The notes below the pieces were generated by a model, which was not told where the DNA came from, made no database searches, and saw nothing but the letters and a program-made list of their open reading frames with translations. Positions 18,076-26,385 of a stretch of DNA of 49,906 nucleotides are shown here, piece after piece (within the stretch, counting starts at the first letter, position 1; every line of letters begins with the position of its first letter). Position numbers and translations under genes: made by a program. Source of the stretch: an uncultured Lachnospiraceae bacterium (GTDB lineage Bacteria; Bacillota; Clostridia; Lachnospirales; Lachnospiraceae); assembly GCA_946541955.1 (NCBI GenBank), contig CAMNJZ010000006.1, forward strand, positions 1 through 49,906. Direction: 5' to 3'.

Positions 18076-18315
18076 TTACAGGTAGCGGAAAAGCTCGGCA
18101 GCTTCCTCCTTGCGGACCGTTTCCTGGACCGAAAGGACCTCCACTTTGGTCTCCCGGTTGCCGAAGGAGATGGTGATCACGTCCCCGGGCTTTACCTCCG
18201 CCGAGGCCCTGGCCACCTTGTCGTTGAGCATGACCCTGCCGGCGTCGCAGGCCTCGTTGGCCACGGTCCTTCTTTTGATCAGTCTCGATACCTTCAGATA
18301 CTTATCCAGTCTCAT
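18076..18315 (-). CDS. rqcP: S4-domain RNA-binding protein RqcP (YabO family)
   Basis: 79 residues from the ATG at 18315, with AAGGAAGG upstream; longer in-frame starts lack a ribosome site. The protein is almost wholly an S4 domain: MRLDKYLKVSRLIKRRT, ACDAGRVMLND and KPGDVITISFGN. Members bind 50S-peptidyl-tRNA in ribosome-associated quality control and help RqcH add alanine tails. It sits between hup and divIC, matching the usual Firmicutes neighbourhood. Confidence 0.9.
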   Translation of the reverse strand: MRLDKYLKVSRLIKRRTVANEACDAGRVMLNDKVARASAEVKPGDVITISFGNRETKVEVLSVQETVRKEEAAELFRYL

Positions 18316-18374
18316 GCTTTCTGCCTTCCTTTGAAAAAAACAGGCCCGGACGGGTCCGGACCTGGCGAAAATAA

Positions 18375-18432
18375 AAGTCAAAAAATGACAGTCATTTTTG
18401 ACTGTCATTTATTGACTGTCATTTTTTGACTT
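18375..18432 (-). terminator. Terminator after hup with three TGACTGTCA-type units
   Basis: The 20-bp perfect inverted repeat AAGTCAAAAAATGACAGTCA (18375-18394) pairs with 18413-18432, and a third copy of the motif lies in the loop. Two alternative stems can form. On the minus strand the inner one (TGACAGTCA with TGACTGTCA) is followed by TTTTTT, a normal intrinsic terminator. The right arm overlaps the hup stop codon. Confidence 0.85.
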
Positions 18433-18706
18433 ACTTATTGATGGCGTCCTTGAGGGCCTTGCCGGCTCTGAACTTGGGCGTTCTGGATGCCTCGATGGGC
18501 ATGGGCTCGCCGGTTCTGGGGTTTCTGCCGTCCCTGGCTGCTCTCTCGCTGACTTCAAAAGTACCAAAGCCTACCATCTGGACCTTGCCGCCCTGTCTGA
18601 GTTCTTCCGTTACTGTATCTGTGAATGCCTTCAGGACCTTCTCAGTATCTTTTTTGGATAATCCAGCCATTTCGGCGACAGAGCTGATCAGTTCATTCTT
18701 GTTCAT
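18431..18706 (-). CDS. hup: DNA-binding protein HU
   Basis: 91 residues, with AGAGGAAAG before the ATG. HU is the small dimeric nucleoid protein that bends DNA. It has the typical start MNKNELISSVAEMAGLSKKD, the signature segment VGFGTFEVSERAAR, and the DNA-binding arm GRNPRTGEPMPIEASRTPKF. It has its own strong promoter and a terminator, so it is expressed independently of the flanking genes. Confidence 0.97.
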   Translation of the reverse strand: MNKNELISSVAEMAGLSKKDTEKVLKAFTDTVTEELRQGGKVQMVGFGTFEVSERAARDGRNPRTGEPMPIEASRTPKFRAGKALKDAINK

Positions 18707-18721
18707 TTTCTTTCCTCTATG

Positions 18722-18738
18722 CAGGCCCGGAGGGCCTG
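18722..18738 (-). other. Hairpin in the hup leader
   Basis: Minus-strand CAGGCCC-TCC-GGGCCTG, a 7-bp GC-rich stem that ends 15 bases upstream of the hup ATG and just before its ribosome site. It may affect stability or translation of this abundant message. Confidence 0.45.
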
Positions 18739-18765
18739 ACTCCTTTCTCTCTGAATACTATAACA

Positions 18766-18794
18766 TTTATAAGCGCTTTTGGCGGGAATGTCAA
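18766..18794 (-). promoter_or_regulatory. Strong sigma-A promoter of hup
   Basis: Minus-strand consensus TTGACA (18789-18794), a 17-base spacer and TATAAA (18766-18771). The -35 overlaps the stop codon of cca. Confidence 0.88.
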
Positions 18795-20149
18795 GAAGAT
18801 CTGCCCTCGACATAGGTCCCCAGAAGATAGTCCCTGGTATTGTGCTCCGGATGGTCCAGCACGTCCTCCAGCATGGTATCCAGGAGCCTCCCCATTTCCA
18901 CCCCGGGACGGACCCCGGCGGAAATCAGATCTTTCCCGGAGATGGCCAGGTCCTTTAAGGTCAGGGCCTGGGCGCTTTCCATCAGCCGGTCAAAGCGGCG
19001 GCTGCATTCTGCGATCAGCTCCAGCTTGTCCTCCAGAAAGAAGGCGCCCTGGGCCAGGACGTCGGCCTCGTGGACCTCCAGCAGGAGGGGGAAGAGGTCT
19101 TCGCCCACTTTGGAGACCATTCTCCGCAGGGCGGCGTCCGTTTCGGGCAGGGCCTGGTCATGAAGCAGGACCAGCCGGGTCACGTTCTTCAGGGTGGCAT
19201 TGTCATACTTGAGCCGGCGCAGGATCTCCTCCGCCATCTCGGCCCCCTTCTCAGGATGGCCCCAGAAGTGATCGATCCCGTTCTCGTCCGTCCACCTGCA
19301 GGGGGGCTTGCCCACATCGTGCAGGAGCATTGTCAGACGCAGGGTCAGGTCCTGCCTGGTATTTTGAATGGCGTGGATGGTATGCTCTCCCACCGTAAAG
19401 CAGTGGTGGGGATTGTTCTGGAGGGTCTCCATCATGGTGTCGAACTCGGGCAGAAAGACCCGGGTCACCCCCAGGGCATAGGCCGTACGTAAAAGCTCCG
19501 GATGGTCGGAGACCAGGAGCTTGTTTAACTCCTCCCGGATCCTTTCGGCGCTGATCCTGGAGAGGGTGGGCGCCAGGGCCCGGATGGCCGCCGAGGTGGC
19601 GGGCTCGATGCCAAAGCCGAACTGGCCGGCAAAGCGGAGGGCCCGGAGGATCCGGAGGGCGTCCTCCTCGAAGCGCTGCCGGGGGTCTCCCACGGCCCGG
19701 ATGCATTTGCGGCGGAGGTCTCCCAGGCCGTCGAAGAGGTCCACCAGCCCGGCCCTGTCATTGTAGGCCATGGCGTTGATGGTGAAGTCCCGGCGCTTTA
19801 AGTCCTCCTCCAGGCTCCTGGTAAAGAGGACCTGGTCCGGGTGCCTGCCGTCTCCGTATTCCCCGTCGATCCGGTAGGTTGTGATCTCGAAGGCCTCCTC
19901 CCCCATGAGGACGGTGACCGTTCCGTGCTTCAGGCCGGTATCCACGGTCCGTCTGAAGAGAGCCTTGACCTCCATGGGCAGAGCGGAGGTGGTAATGTCC
20001 CAGTCGTGGGGCCGGCGGCCCATGACTGAGTCACGGACGCACCCGCCCACTGCGTAGGCTTCAAAGCCTGCTTTCTGAATGACATCGATGATTCTTGACG
20101 CATTCTCCGGTATCTGTATTTTAAAATCCCTGGCAGAATAGTCTGACAC
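18791..20149 (-). CDS. cca: CCA tRNA nucleotidyltransferase with HD domain
   Basis: 452 residues from a GTG at 20149, which has GGGG 8 bases upstream. It adds or repairs the 3' CCA of tRNA. The nucleotidyltransferase signature is GGCVRD at 35-40 and DWD at 49-51, followed by RRDFTINAMAYN and the RNA-binding region ALRFAGQFGFGIEP. An HD-type domain (TMLLHDVGKP ... HFWGHPEKGAEMA) follows in the C-terminal half. It lies 27 bases after proS and is probably cotranscribed with it. Confidence 0.95.
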   Translation of the reverse strand: MSDYSARDFKIQIPENASRIIDVIQKAGFEAYAVGGCVRDSVMGRRPHDWDITTSALPMEVKALFRRTVDTGLKHGTVTVLMGEEAFEITTYRIDGEYGDGRHPDQVLFTRSLEEDLKRRDFTINAMAYNDRAGLVDLFDGLGDLRRKCIRAVGDPRQRFEEDALRILRALRFAGQFGFGIEPATSAAIRALAPTLSRISAERIREELNKLLVSDHPELLRTAYALGVTRVFLPEFDTMMETLQNNPHHCFTVGEHTIHAIQNTRQDLTLRLTMLLHDVGKPPCRWTDENGIDHFWGHPEKGAEMAEEILRRLKYDNATLKNVTRLVLLHDQALPETDAALRRMVSKVGEDLFPLLLEVHEADVLAQGAFFLEDKLELIAECSRRFDRLMESAQALTLKDLAISGKDLISAGVRPGVEMGRLLDTMLEDVLDHPEHNTRDYLLGTYVEGRSS

Positions 20150-20175
20150 CCCTGTTCACCCCTTTGTTTACAAGA

Positions 20176-21609
20176 TCAATATGCCTTACCCCAGTAGACC
20201 ATCTTTTTGGCGGGTCTGCCGCAGCAGACGCAGACGTCGGAGACATGCTCCTGCTTGAAGGGCATGCAGCGGCTGGTCACGCCGTAATCTTCCTTGATCT
20301 TCTCCTCGCAGGCCTGGTCTTCGCACCACATGGCCTTGACGAAGCCGCTCTTTGTGGCAAAGAGAGTCTCGAACTCTTCCTTTGTCGCTGCTGTATAGGT
20401 ATGGTCCTCCAGGTGCTTCCTGGCCCTGTCATACATATCCTGCTGGATCTGGGGAAGGAGCTCTGCGATCTTCTGGGGAAGAGAAGCAATCTCGCACTCG
20501 ATCTTTTCATGGTTGTCGCGGCGGGCAATGATGCACTTTCCGGCCTCGATGTCTCTGGGACCGATCTCGATGCGGACCGGAATGCCGCGCATTTCCTGAT
20601 CTGCGAACTTGAATCCCGGGCTCTTGTCGGAATCGTCCACCTTGACGCGGAAGTCCTTCAGCATTTCCTTAATCTCAAAGGCCTTGTCCAGAACGCCGGC
20701 CTTCTTCTGCTGAATGGGCACGATCATGATCTGGGTGGGGGCGATCCTGGGAGGCAGGACCAGACCGGAATTGTCGCCGTGGACCATGATCAGGGCGCCG
20801 ATGATCCTGGTGGAAAGGCCCCAGGAGGTCTGGGCCGCGAACTTGAGCTTGTTGTCCCTGTCCGTGAACTGGATGCCGTAGGCCTCGGCGAACTTGGTGC
20901 CGAAGTCATGGCTGGTGCCGGACTGGAGGGCCCTGCCGTCATGCATCAGGGCTTCGATGGTATAGGTGGCGGTGGCGCCGGCAAATTTTTCCTTGTCGGT
21001 CTTGCGGCCCTTGACCACCGGGATGGCCAGATCCTCGGCGCAGAAATCCGCATAGACATTCAGCATCTGCTGGGTGCGGGCCTGTGCCTCCTCCTCGGTG
21101 GCGTGGACGGTATGGCCCTCCTGCCACATGAACTCACGGGAGCGGAGGAAGGGACGGGTCTCCTTTTCCCAGCGGACGACAGAACACCACTGGTTGTATA
21201 CCTTGGGCAGGTCGCGGTAGGACTGCACGTCGGTCCGGAAGAAGTCCGAGAAGACGGTCTCGGAGGTGGGACGGACGCAGAGCCTCTCCTGCAGGGGCTC
21301 GCTGCCGCCGGCGGTGACCCAGGCTACCTCAGGGGCAAAGCCGTTGACCAGATCGCCCTCCTTGGCCAGCAGGTTTTCGGGGATCAGCAGGGGCATGTAG
21401 ACATTTTCTACGCCGGTGGCCTTAAAACGGGCGTCCAGGAGGTTCTGGACCGCTTCCCAGAGGGCATAGCCCGCGGGCTTATAGACCAGGAAGCCCTTGA
21501 TGTGAGAATACGCCACCAGACCGGCCTTGACGACCACGTCTGTATACCACTGTGTGAAATCCTCATCCATGGATGTGATCTCAGCTACCAGTTTTTTCTG
21601 TTCTGCCAT
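20176..21609 (-). CDS. proS: Prolyl-tRNA synthetase, archaeal/eukaryotic type
   Basis: 477 residues, with TAGGAGATAAACAC before the ATG. It charges tRNA-Pro with proline. It is the compact type without the bacterial editing insertion (ProS type 3). Class II motifs are visible: RPTSETVF (motif 2 region), RWEKETRPFLRSREFMWQEGHT, and SWGLSTRIIGALIMVHGD (motif 3). The C-terminal domain carries a Cys cluster (CEDQACEEKI, CVCCGRPAKK) resembling the zinc site of this type. No T-box leader was found between leuA and proS; the gap is 25 bases. Confidence 0.95.
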   Translation of the reverse strand: MAEQKKLVAEITSMDEDFTQWYTDVVVKAGLVAYSHIKGFLVYKPAGYALWEAVQNLLDARFKATGVENVYMPLLIPENLLAKEGDLVNGFAPEVAWVTAGGSEPLQERLCVRPTSETVFSDFFRTDVQSYRDLPKVYNQWCSVVRWEKETRPFLRSREFMWQEGHTVHATEEEAQARTQQMLNVYADFCAEDLAIPVVKGRKTDKEKFAGATATYTIEALMHDGRALQSGTSHDFGTKFAEAYGIQFTDRDNKLKFAAQTSWGLSTRIIGALIMVHGDNSGLVLPPRIAPTQIMIVPIQQKKAGVLDKAFEIKEMLKDFRVKVDDSDKSPGFKFADQEMRGIPVRIEIGPRDIEAGKCIIARRDNHEKIECEIASLPQKIAELLPQIQQDMYDRARKHLEDHTYTAATKEEFETLFATKSGFVKAMWCEDQACEEKIKEDYGVTSRCMPFKQEHVSDVCVCCGRPAKKMVYWGKAY

Positions 21610-21634
21610 GTGTTTATCTCCTAACTTTAAATAT

Positions 21635-23278
21635 TTAACTGTGTTGGATCAGGCCTTCCCTTGCCTGGACAAAGCGGTTCAGGCCCGAGAAGACCGCCCG
21701 GGCCGAAGCCCTGGTGATGTTAGAGGAAACGCCTACCCCGTAGGTGGTTTTCCCGCTCTTTACGTCCATCATGTGGATGTAGGCCGCTGCCTGGGAGTCC
21801 GAGCCGGACTGGAGGGCGTGTTCCTCGTAGTCCAGGATCCGGATGGCAAAGCCCATCTCCTCGGCCAGGCCCCGCTGGATGGCGTCCAGGGGTCCCTTGC
21901 CCGCCGCCTGGATGTAGGCGTAAGCGCCGTGGTCCGAATAGGTCACCTTTACCCTGGTATCGAATTCGGGATTTCCCTCGCCGGAAAGGTCCGTGACCTG
22001 GAGCCTGCGGAAATGGTAGGGCTCGTTGTTGCGGATATATTCGCTGCGGAAGATCTCCAGGATCCTTTCGGGCTTCATCTCCTCCCTGGGATCCAGGGTC
22101 CTGCGGACCGTTTCGGAAAATTCCCGCCGCATGGCGCCGGGCAGCTTGAAACCGTATTCCCTTTCCATGATGACGGCCGGTTCCGCCGCTTCGGAGTCCG
22201 CCCGGACCAGGGGGTTGTAGACCCTGCCGATATCGCGGGGATCGATGATCATGTAGGGGACCTGCCAGACGTCGCCGCTCTCCTTCATGCCCCGGCTGAC
22301 CGCCTCCTGGTGGGATCTTGAGAAGGGGGTGAAGACCATGCGGCCGGCGTAGGGGTGCCTCTGGCCGACCCGCATGCCGGTGCAGCGCTGGCAGATGTCC
22401 ACGATCTCCGTCATGTTGTCGATGGTAAGCCCGGGATCGATCCCCTGGGTCAGAAGGTTCAGGGCCAGGGTCACCAGGTCGGCGCTGCCGGCCCGCTCGC
22501 CGGTGCCAAAGAGGGTCCCTTCCACCCTGCCGGCTCCTGCCAGGAGGGCAAGCTCCGCGGCGGCGGCGGCCATGCCCCGGTCATTGTGGGGCCGAACGCT
22601 GAGGACCACCCTTTCGGGGTCCAGGTGCCTGCGCATCCATTCCACCTGGTCTGCAAAGACATTGGGCATATGGAGCTCGGTCCCTCCGGGAAGTCCCAGG
22701 ATCAGGGGCTCCGAAGGCGTGGGCTCAAAGGCCTCCAGGACGGCCCTGCTGATTTCCAGGGCTCTGGAAAGGTCCATGCCCGCAAAGCCGTTCAGGGAAT
22801 ATTCCAGGCGGATCCTGCCGGGAAAGGCGTCTGCAAGGGAGCGGACGATGGCCGCCGCCTGACCGGCCTCTTCCGGGGTCTCCTTCTCGGGCTCCATGCT
22901 GTAGAGCCGGAGGATGGCGCGTTTGCAGCCCGCAAGGGCTTCAAAGGTCGCCTCTATGTCCCGTCTGTTTCCGGTGGAGAGGACCTGCAGGGTCACATTT
23001 TCGGGCAGCAGGTCCTTTTCGATCAGATGGCGCAGAAAGGCATACTCTGCGTCCGTGGAGGCAGGAGACCCGATCTCGATCTCCTCAAAGCCCAGTCTGA
23101 CCAGAAGGCGGAAAAGCTCCATCTTTTCGGGAAGACCGGCCTGGCCCAGGAGGGCCTGGTTCCTGTCCCGCAGATCCACACTGCACCAGACGGGGGCCTT
23201 CTCCAGGACCCGGCCCGGCCATTTTCTGTCTGCAAGGTCCACGACAGGACCCGGTCTGTACTTCTGATACTTTTTCAA
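21635..23278 (-). CDS. leuA: 2-Isopropylmalate synthase
   Basis: 547 residues from a TTG at 23278 with GAGGAAG just upstream; the resulting start KKYQKYRPGPVVDL matches clostridial LeuA. It condenses acetyl-CoA with 2-oxoisovalerate, the first step of leucine synthesis. The catalytic core has APVWCSVDLRDRNQALL, the metal-site HNDRG in RPHNDRG, and GTLFGTGERAGSADLVTLALN. The C-terminal third is the leucine-binding regulatory domain. The rest of the leu operon is not in this window; the gene sits alone between cdaR and proS. Confidence 0.94.
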   Translation of the reverse strand: MKKYQKYRPGPVVDLADRKWPGRVLEKAPVWCSVDLRDRNQALLGQAGLPEKMELFRLLVRLGFEEIEIGSPASTDAEYAFLRHLIEKDLLPENVTLQVLSTGNRRDIEATFEALAGCKRAILRLYSMEPEKETPEEAGQAAAIVRSLADAFPGRIRLEYSLNGFAGMDLSRALEISRAVLEAFEPTPSEPLILGLPGGTELHMPNVFADQVEWMRRHLDPERVVLSVRPHNDRGMAAAAAELALLAGAGRVEGTLFGTGERAGSADLVTLALNLLTQGIDPGLTIDNMTEIVDICQRCTGMRVGQRHPYAGRMVFTPFSRSHQEAVSRGMKESGDVWQVPYMIIDPRDIGRVYNPLVRADSEAAEPAVIMEREYGFKLPGAMRREFSETVRRTLDPREEMKPERILEIFRSEYIRNNEPYHFRRLQVTDLSGEGNPEFDTRVKVTYSDHGAYAYIQAAGKGPLDAIQRGLAEEMGFAIRILDYEEHALQSGSDSQAAAYIHMMDVKSGKTTYGVGVSSNITRASARAVFSGLNRFVQAREGLIQHS

Positions 23279-23317
23279 TGATCTTCCTCTTTTCTGATGT
23301 TTCCTCTTTGTATCGCA

Positions 23318-23360
23318 CAGAAATCGTTTGTCCCGTTCTCCGCGGTCCAAACGATTTCTG
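23318..23360. repeat. 13-bp inverted repeat upstream of leuA
   Basis: CAGAAATCGTTTG (23318-23330) and CAAACGATTTCTG (23348-23360) are perfect inverted copies with a 17-base spacer. It lies between the cdaR stop and the leuA start. No T run follows, so an operator or a leader hairpin is more likely than a terminator. Confidence 0.6.
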
Positions 23361-23374
23361 CATTGCGGTTCGTT

Positions 23375-24388
23375 TTAGTCTGTGTTTTCCGCATCCGTAT
23401 CATCCTCCTCAGGAGAAGGAACGATGCCGATCCGGATCTGGACCTTGCCGTCGAAGGACCGGTCTGCAAAGAAGGTGCCCTCCGGCAGGTAGGTGGTGAG
23501 GTTGATGGTCTTCTCCAGGCTCTGGCGCAGGCCGGCCACATTGAGCTCGGAGGCGGGGATCTCGATCCTGGAAAGATTCTTCAGGGTCTGGGCATTGCCC
23601 GCGATCCGGACCGCAGAGGGCGTCACCGTATTGGTGCCGCTCAGGGCAAAGCCTGCCCCGGGCTTGCCCATGGTGGAGATCTGGATCTCCACCTCCCTGA
23701 CCGGCAGGATTTCCACTGTCAGGCGGACCGTATAGATATTCATGCTGATGTTGGAGCCTGTCACAGGCTCTCCCTCCGCATCCAGAAGGACGATGTCACT
23801 GTAGGTGGTGATATTGTCCTTTGCCCCGGTGACGTCCACCGTGGCCACGGCTCTGGTAATGGAGGAGACCTGGCTGGCCGGGCCCGTTACACGGACCTGG
23901 TTCTGCTCCAGGCGGATATTGCCCAGCTCATAATCCTCGGCCAGGCTGCCGGTGGTTTCGGCTTCCAGGGTCAGATTCCTGGAGGCGCTGTCCTCCACCA
24001 GAAGCTCCACATAGGAGCTGGAGGACCGGATCGAATCCACGCTGGCGGAATATTTGTTGACCGATACGGTGATGGGCACCAGCCCGTCCTCGGTCATGGA
24101 GGCCACGTCGGCCGTCGCGCTCACGTCCTCTTTTCCGATCATATCCACCACCGACCGGGAGCCGGAGAGGCTGACCATGGAAATTACGTCCGAATTGTCC
24201 ACGACGCTGTAGAGCTTGTTGTCTTCCAGGATCAGGTCTGTGTGCAGGAGCTTGACCGGCACGTCATAGATCCTTGTCTCGATGACAGGGTCGTTGTAGT
24301 TGGTCACCAGAAGCCAGAGCATAAAGGCCATGCCGAGAGAAAAGAGCTTGAGCCCCATATTATTCAGGATTCTCGGTCTTGTCTTCAT
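23375..24388 (-). CDS. cdaR: YbbR-domain regulator of diadenylate cyclase (CdaR)
   Basis: 337 residues. An N-terminal membrane anchor (about 11-29, NMGLKLFSLGMAFMLWLLV) is followed by repeated extracellular YbbR beta domains. Typical repeat segments are DVPVKLLHTD, RVTGPASQVSSI and VTPSAVRIAG. The end is acidic. In Firmicutes such proteins bind CdaA and tune c-di-AMP synthesis. It overlaps the 3' end of cdaA by 29 bases, so the two are translationally linked. This protein is unrelated to the sugar-diacid regulator also called CdaR. Confidence 0.92.
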   Translation of the reverse strand: MKTRPRILNNMGLKLFSLGMAFMLWLLVTNYNDPVIETRIYDVPVKLLHTDLILEDNKLYSVVDNSDVISMVSLSGSRSVVDMIGKEDVSATADVASMTEDGLVPITVSVNKYSASVDSIRSSSSYVELLVEDSASRNLTLEAETTGSLAEDYELGNIRLEQNQVRVTGPASQVSSITRAVATVDVTGAKDNITTYSDIVLLDAEGEPVTGSNISMNIYTVRLTVEILPVREVEIQISTMGKPGAGFALSGTNTVTPSAVRIAGNAQTLKNLSRIEIPASELNVAGLRQSLEKTINLTTYLPEGTFFADRSFDGKVQIRIGIVPSPEEDDTDAENTD

Positions 24389-25280
24389 CTTTCTCAGTCT
24401 GTCCTTTCCTGAAAATACTGCTCAAGCGGAATAAAGGCACTGTTTCGTCTTCCGTCTTCTCTTCCTCCTCGAGCTTGTTCTGGAGCTCGACCAGCCACTT
24501 GCGCATGATCTCCTCATCCACGTTGCGGTAAAGCATGCCCTTGTAGGCGATGCTGATGGAACCGTTTTCCTCGGAAACGATCAGAGTCAGAGAATCCCCC
24601 TTCTCCGAAATGCCGACGCCGGCCCTGTGGCGGGTGCCCAGGGTCTTGTCCATGCGGCTGTCCGAAATGGGCAGGTAGCAGGTTGCGGATGCGATCCGGT
24701 TGCCCCGGATGATCACGGCCCCGTCGTGAAGAGGGGTGTTTTTCTCAAAAATATTCATAAGGAGCTGGGAGGAGACCGCGGCGTCGATGGTGATGCCGGT
24801 GCGTTCCTCCTCCTGGAGGGAGGTGGTCTGCTCGATGACGATGAGGGCGCCGGTCCTGACCCGGGCCATCATGGTGCAGGCGCGGATGATCTCATTGATG
24901 GTATTGTCCGAAAACCGCCCCTCCGGCGTTTTTCTCTCAATGCGAAACAAAGAACTGAGAAAGTTCTGCTGTCCCAGTTCTTCGATGGCTGCCCGCAGCT
25001 CCGGCTGCAGTACGATGACGACCGCGATGACGGCAAGGCCTGTCACGTTCTGGATGATCCAAAGAATCGTAGTCATGTTGAAGAAGGCGGCGATGACCAC
25101 AAAGACTGCAATGACCGCAACGCCCCGGAGCAGGGTCCAGGCGCGGGTGCCCTTTGCCCAGTTCAGCATATGATATACCAGAAACGCAATGATCAGGATC
25201 TCGACAATGTCTGTCCACCGCAGGATCGGCATATGTAGTTGTGTCCAGAAATTGATGAGTACTGCAATGAAGTGCTGCAT
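24360..25280 (-). CDS. cdaA: Diadenylate cyclase CdaA
   Basis: 306 residues. It makes the second messenger c-di-AMP from two ATP. Three N-terminal membrane helices lie within about 22-95. The DAC domain follows, with the catalytic LHDGAVII (DGA at 186-188) and GTRHRAGVG (RHR at 217-219). A charged C-terminal tail of about 50 residues follows the domain. Two unknown membrane proteins are encoded directly upstream in the same direction. No glmM is seen here, although it follows cdaR in many Firmicutes. Confidence 0.95.
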   Translation of the reverse strand: MQHFIAVLINFWTQLHMPILRWTDIVEILIIAFLVYHMLNWAKGTRAWTLLRGVAVIAVFVVIAAFFNMTTILWIIQNVTGLAVIAVVIVLQPELRAAIEELGQQNFLSSLFRIERKTPEGRFSDNTINEIIRACTMMARVRTGALIVIEQTTSLQEEERTGITIDAAVSSQLLMNIFEKNTPLHDGAVIIRGNRIASATCYLPISDSRMDKTLGTRHRAGVGISEKGDSLTLIVSEENGSISIAYKGMLYRNVDEEIMRKWLVELQNKLEEEEKTEDETVPLFRLSSIFRKGQTEKDEDKTENPE

Positions 25281-25309
25281 TATGCTATATAGTCCTAAAT
25301 CCTACAAAA

Positions 25310-26383
25310 CTATTTCTTTTTGCGGTCCGATCCCTTTCTCTGTGTCCAGGCGGCGGCGCGGTCTGAGAGATCCTTGACGGAATCCTTCAGGCTGGGCTTG
25401 TCCCCTGTGTTTTCTTTGGCCGCTCTGGGCTTGCCGGAACGGCTGATGGTCTTGACGGTTCTTCTGGCGGTGGGAAGCATGACCTTGGGAACAGCCTTGA
25501 CATAGTAATAGTAGTCGTCATCCTCGAACTGTACGCTCTCGATCCGGGTATAGTCCACGTTAAAGGCAAAGAAGCGGACCACCATGGCGATGGCGAAGGA
25601 AATGATGACGCCCAGGAAGATGGTGCCGAAGGAGAAGTTGGTGTTGAAGCGGATATCTCCGATCAGCAGCAGGATGAGCTCGGAGACCGTGCCTACGATG
25701 ATGGCGACGGCCCAGGCCTGGGTAATGGCCAGCCTGCGGATGAAGTACACAATGATTGCCGTGGCTGCCAGGGCAAACGCCATGATCCACATGGCCTTGT
25801 TGGTCAGGAAGGTGTCTGCCAGGTTCTGGAAGTTGATCATGGTGGTCACGCCCACTTCCTTGTTGGTCAGCGTTTCCTTGTTTTCAGCGATCATCTGGAC
25901 GAAGTTGATCATGATGATGCCGATGGCCGCGGGGGCCGCAGCGCCGGGGCTGCAAAGAAGCCCGCCCAGGATGGGCACCGCATAGTGGATGTTGAGCTTG
26001 TAGGCGATGGGCATCATAAGCAGCAGGATCGTATCCCTGGGGGTGAATCTGAAATACAGAAGGAAGATCACCAGGACCAGGACGGCACCGAAGATGGTCA
26101 CTTCATAGGATACCGTATAGAGATGGGCCAGCATGACTGCGGAGAGGACCGCCGGCGTAAAGGCCGCGGGGACCAGGGCGCAGACCAGGGACAGGATCAC
26201 CATCAGCAGGGGATCCGTCAGCATCTCATAGTAGCCGATCTTACTGTTGAGCATGGTCAGAAGGATCATGGCGATCACGAATTTCCCGACCGGGATCAGG
26301 ATATATTCATACTGATTGATGAAATCGGCCGCCTTTTCTCTGATCTCATAGAGGGCTGTCATATTGTTGTTAGATTTGTTCAT
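25310..26383 (-). CDS. Multi-pass membrane protein of unknown function, next to cdaA
   Basis: 357 residues. About eight membrane helices lie between residues 28 and 273. A cytosolic C-terminal part follows, starting with an unusual acid/tyrosine segment (FEDDDYYYYVKAVPK) and ending in a Lys/Arg-rich tail. I do not recognise the family. It lies 29 bases upstream of cdaA and two bases downstream of another small membrane protein gene, so all are probably one transcript with comF and recD2. The position suggests a link with c-di-AMP or envelope functions, but that is only inference. Confidence 0.75.
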   Translation of the reverse strand: MNKSNNNMTALYEIREKAADFINQYEYILIPVGKFVIAMILLTMLNSKIGYYEMLTDPLLMVILSLVCALVPAAFTPAVLSAVMLAHLYTVSYEVTIFGAVLVLVIFLLYFRFTPRDTILLLMMPIAYKLNIHYAVPILGGLLCSPGAAAPAAIGIIMINFVQMIAENKETLTNKEVGVTTMINFQNLADTFLTNKAMWIMAFALAATAIIVYFIRRLAITQAWAVAIIVGTVSELILLLIGDIRFNTNFSFGTIFLGVIISFAIAMVVRFFAFNVDYTRIESVQFEDDDYYYYVKAVPKVMLPTARRTVKTISRSGKPRAAKENTGDKPSLKDSVKDLSDRAAAWTQRKGSDRKKK

Positions 26384-26385
26384 GA

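Noticed and set aside
21610-23374. T-box leader upstream of proS or leuA
   Set aside because: No T-box AGGGTGGNACCGCG-type motif was found, and the gap before proS is only 25 bases.
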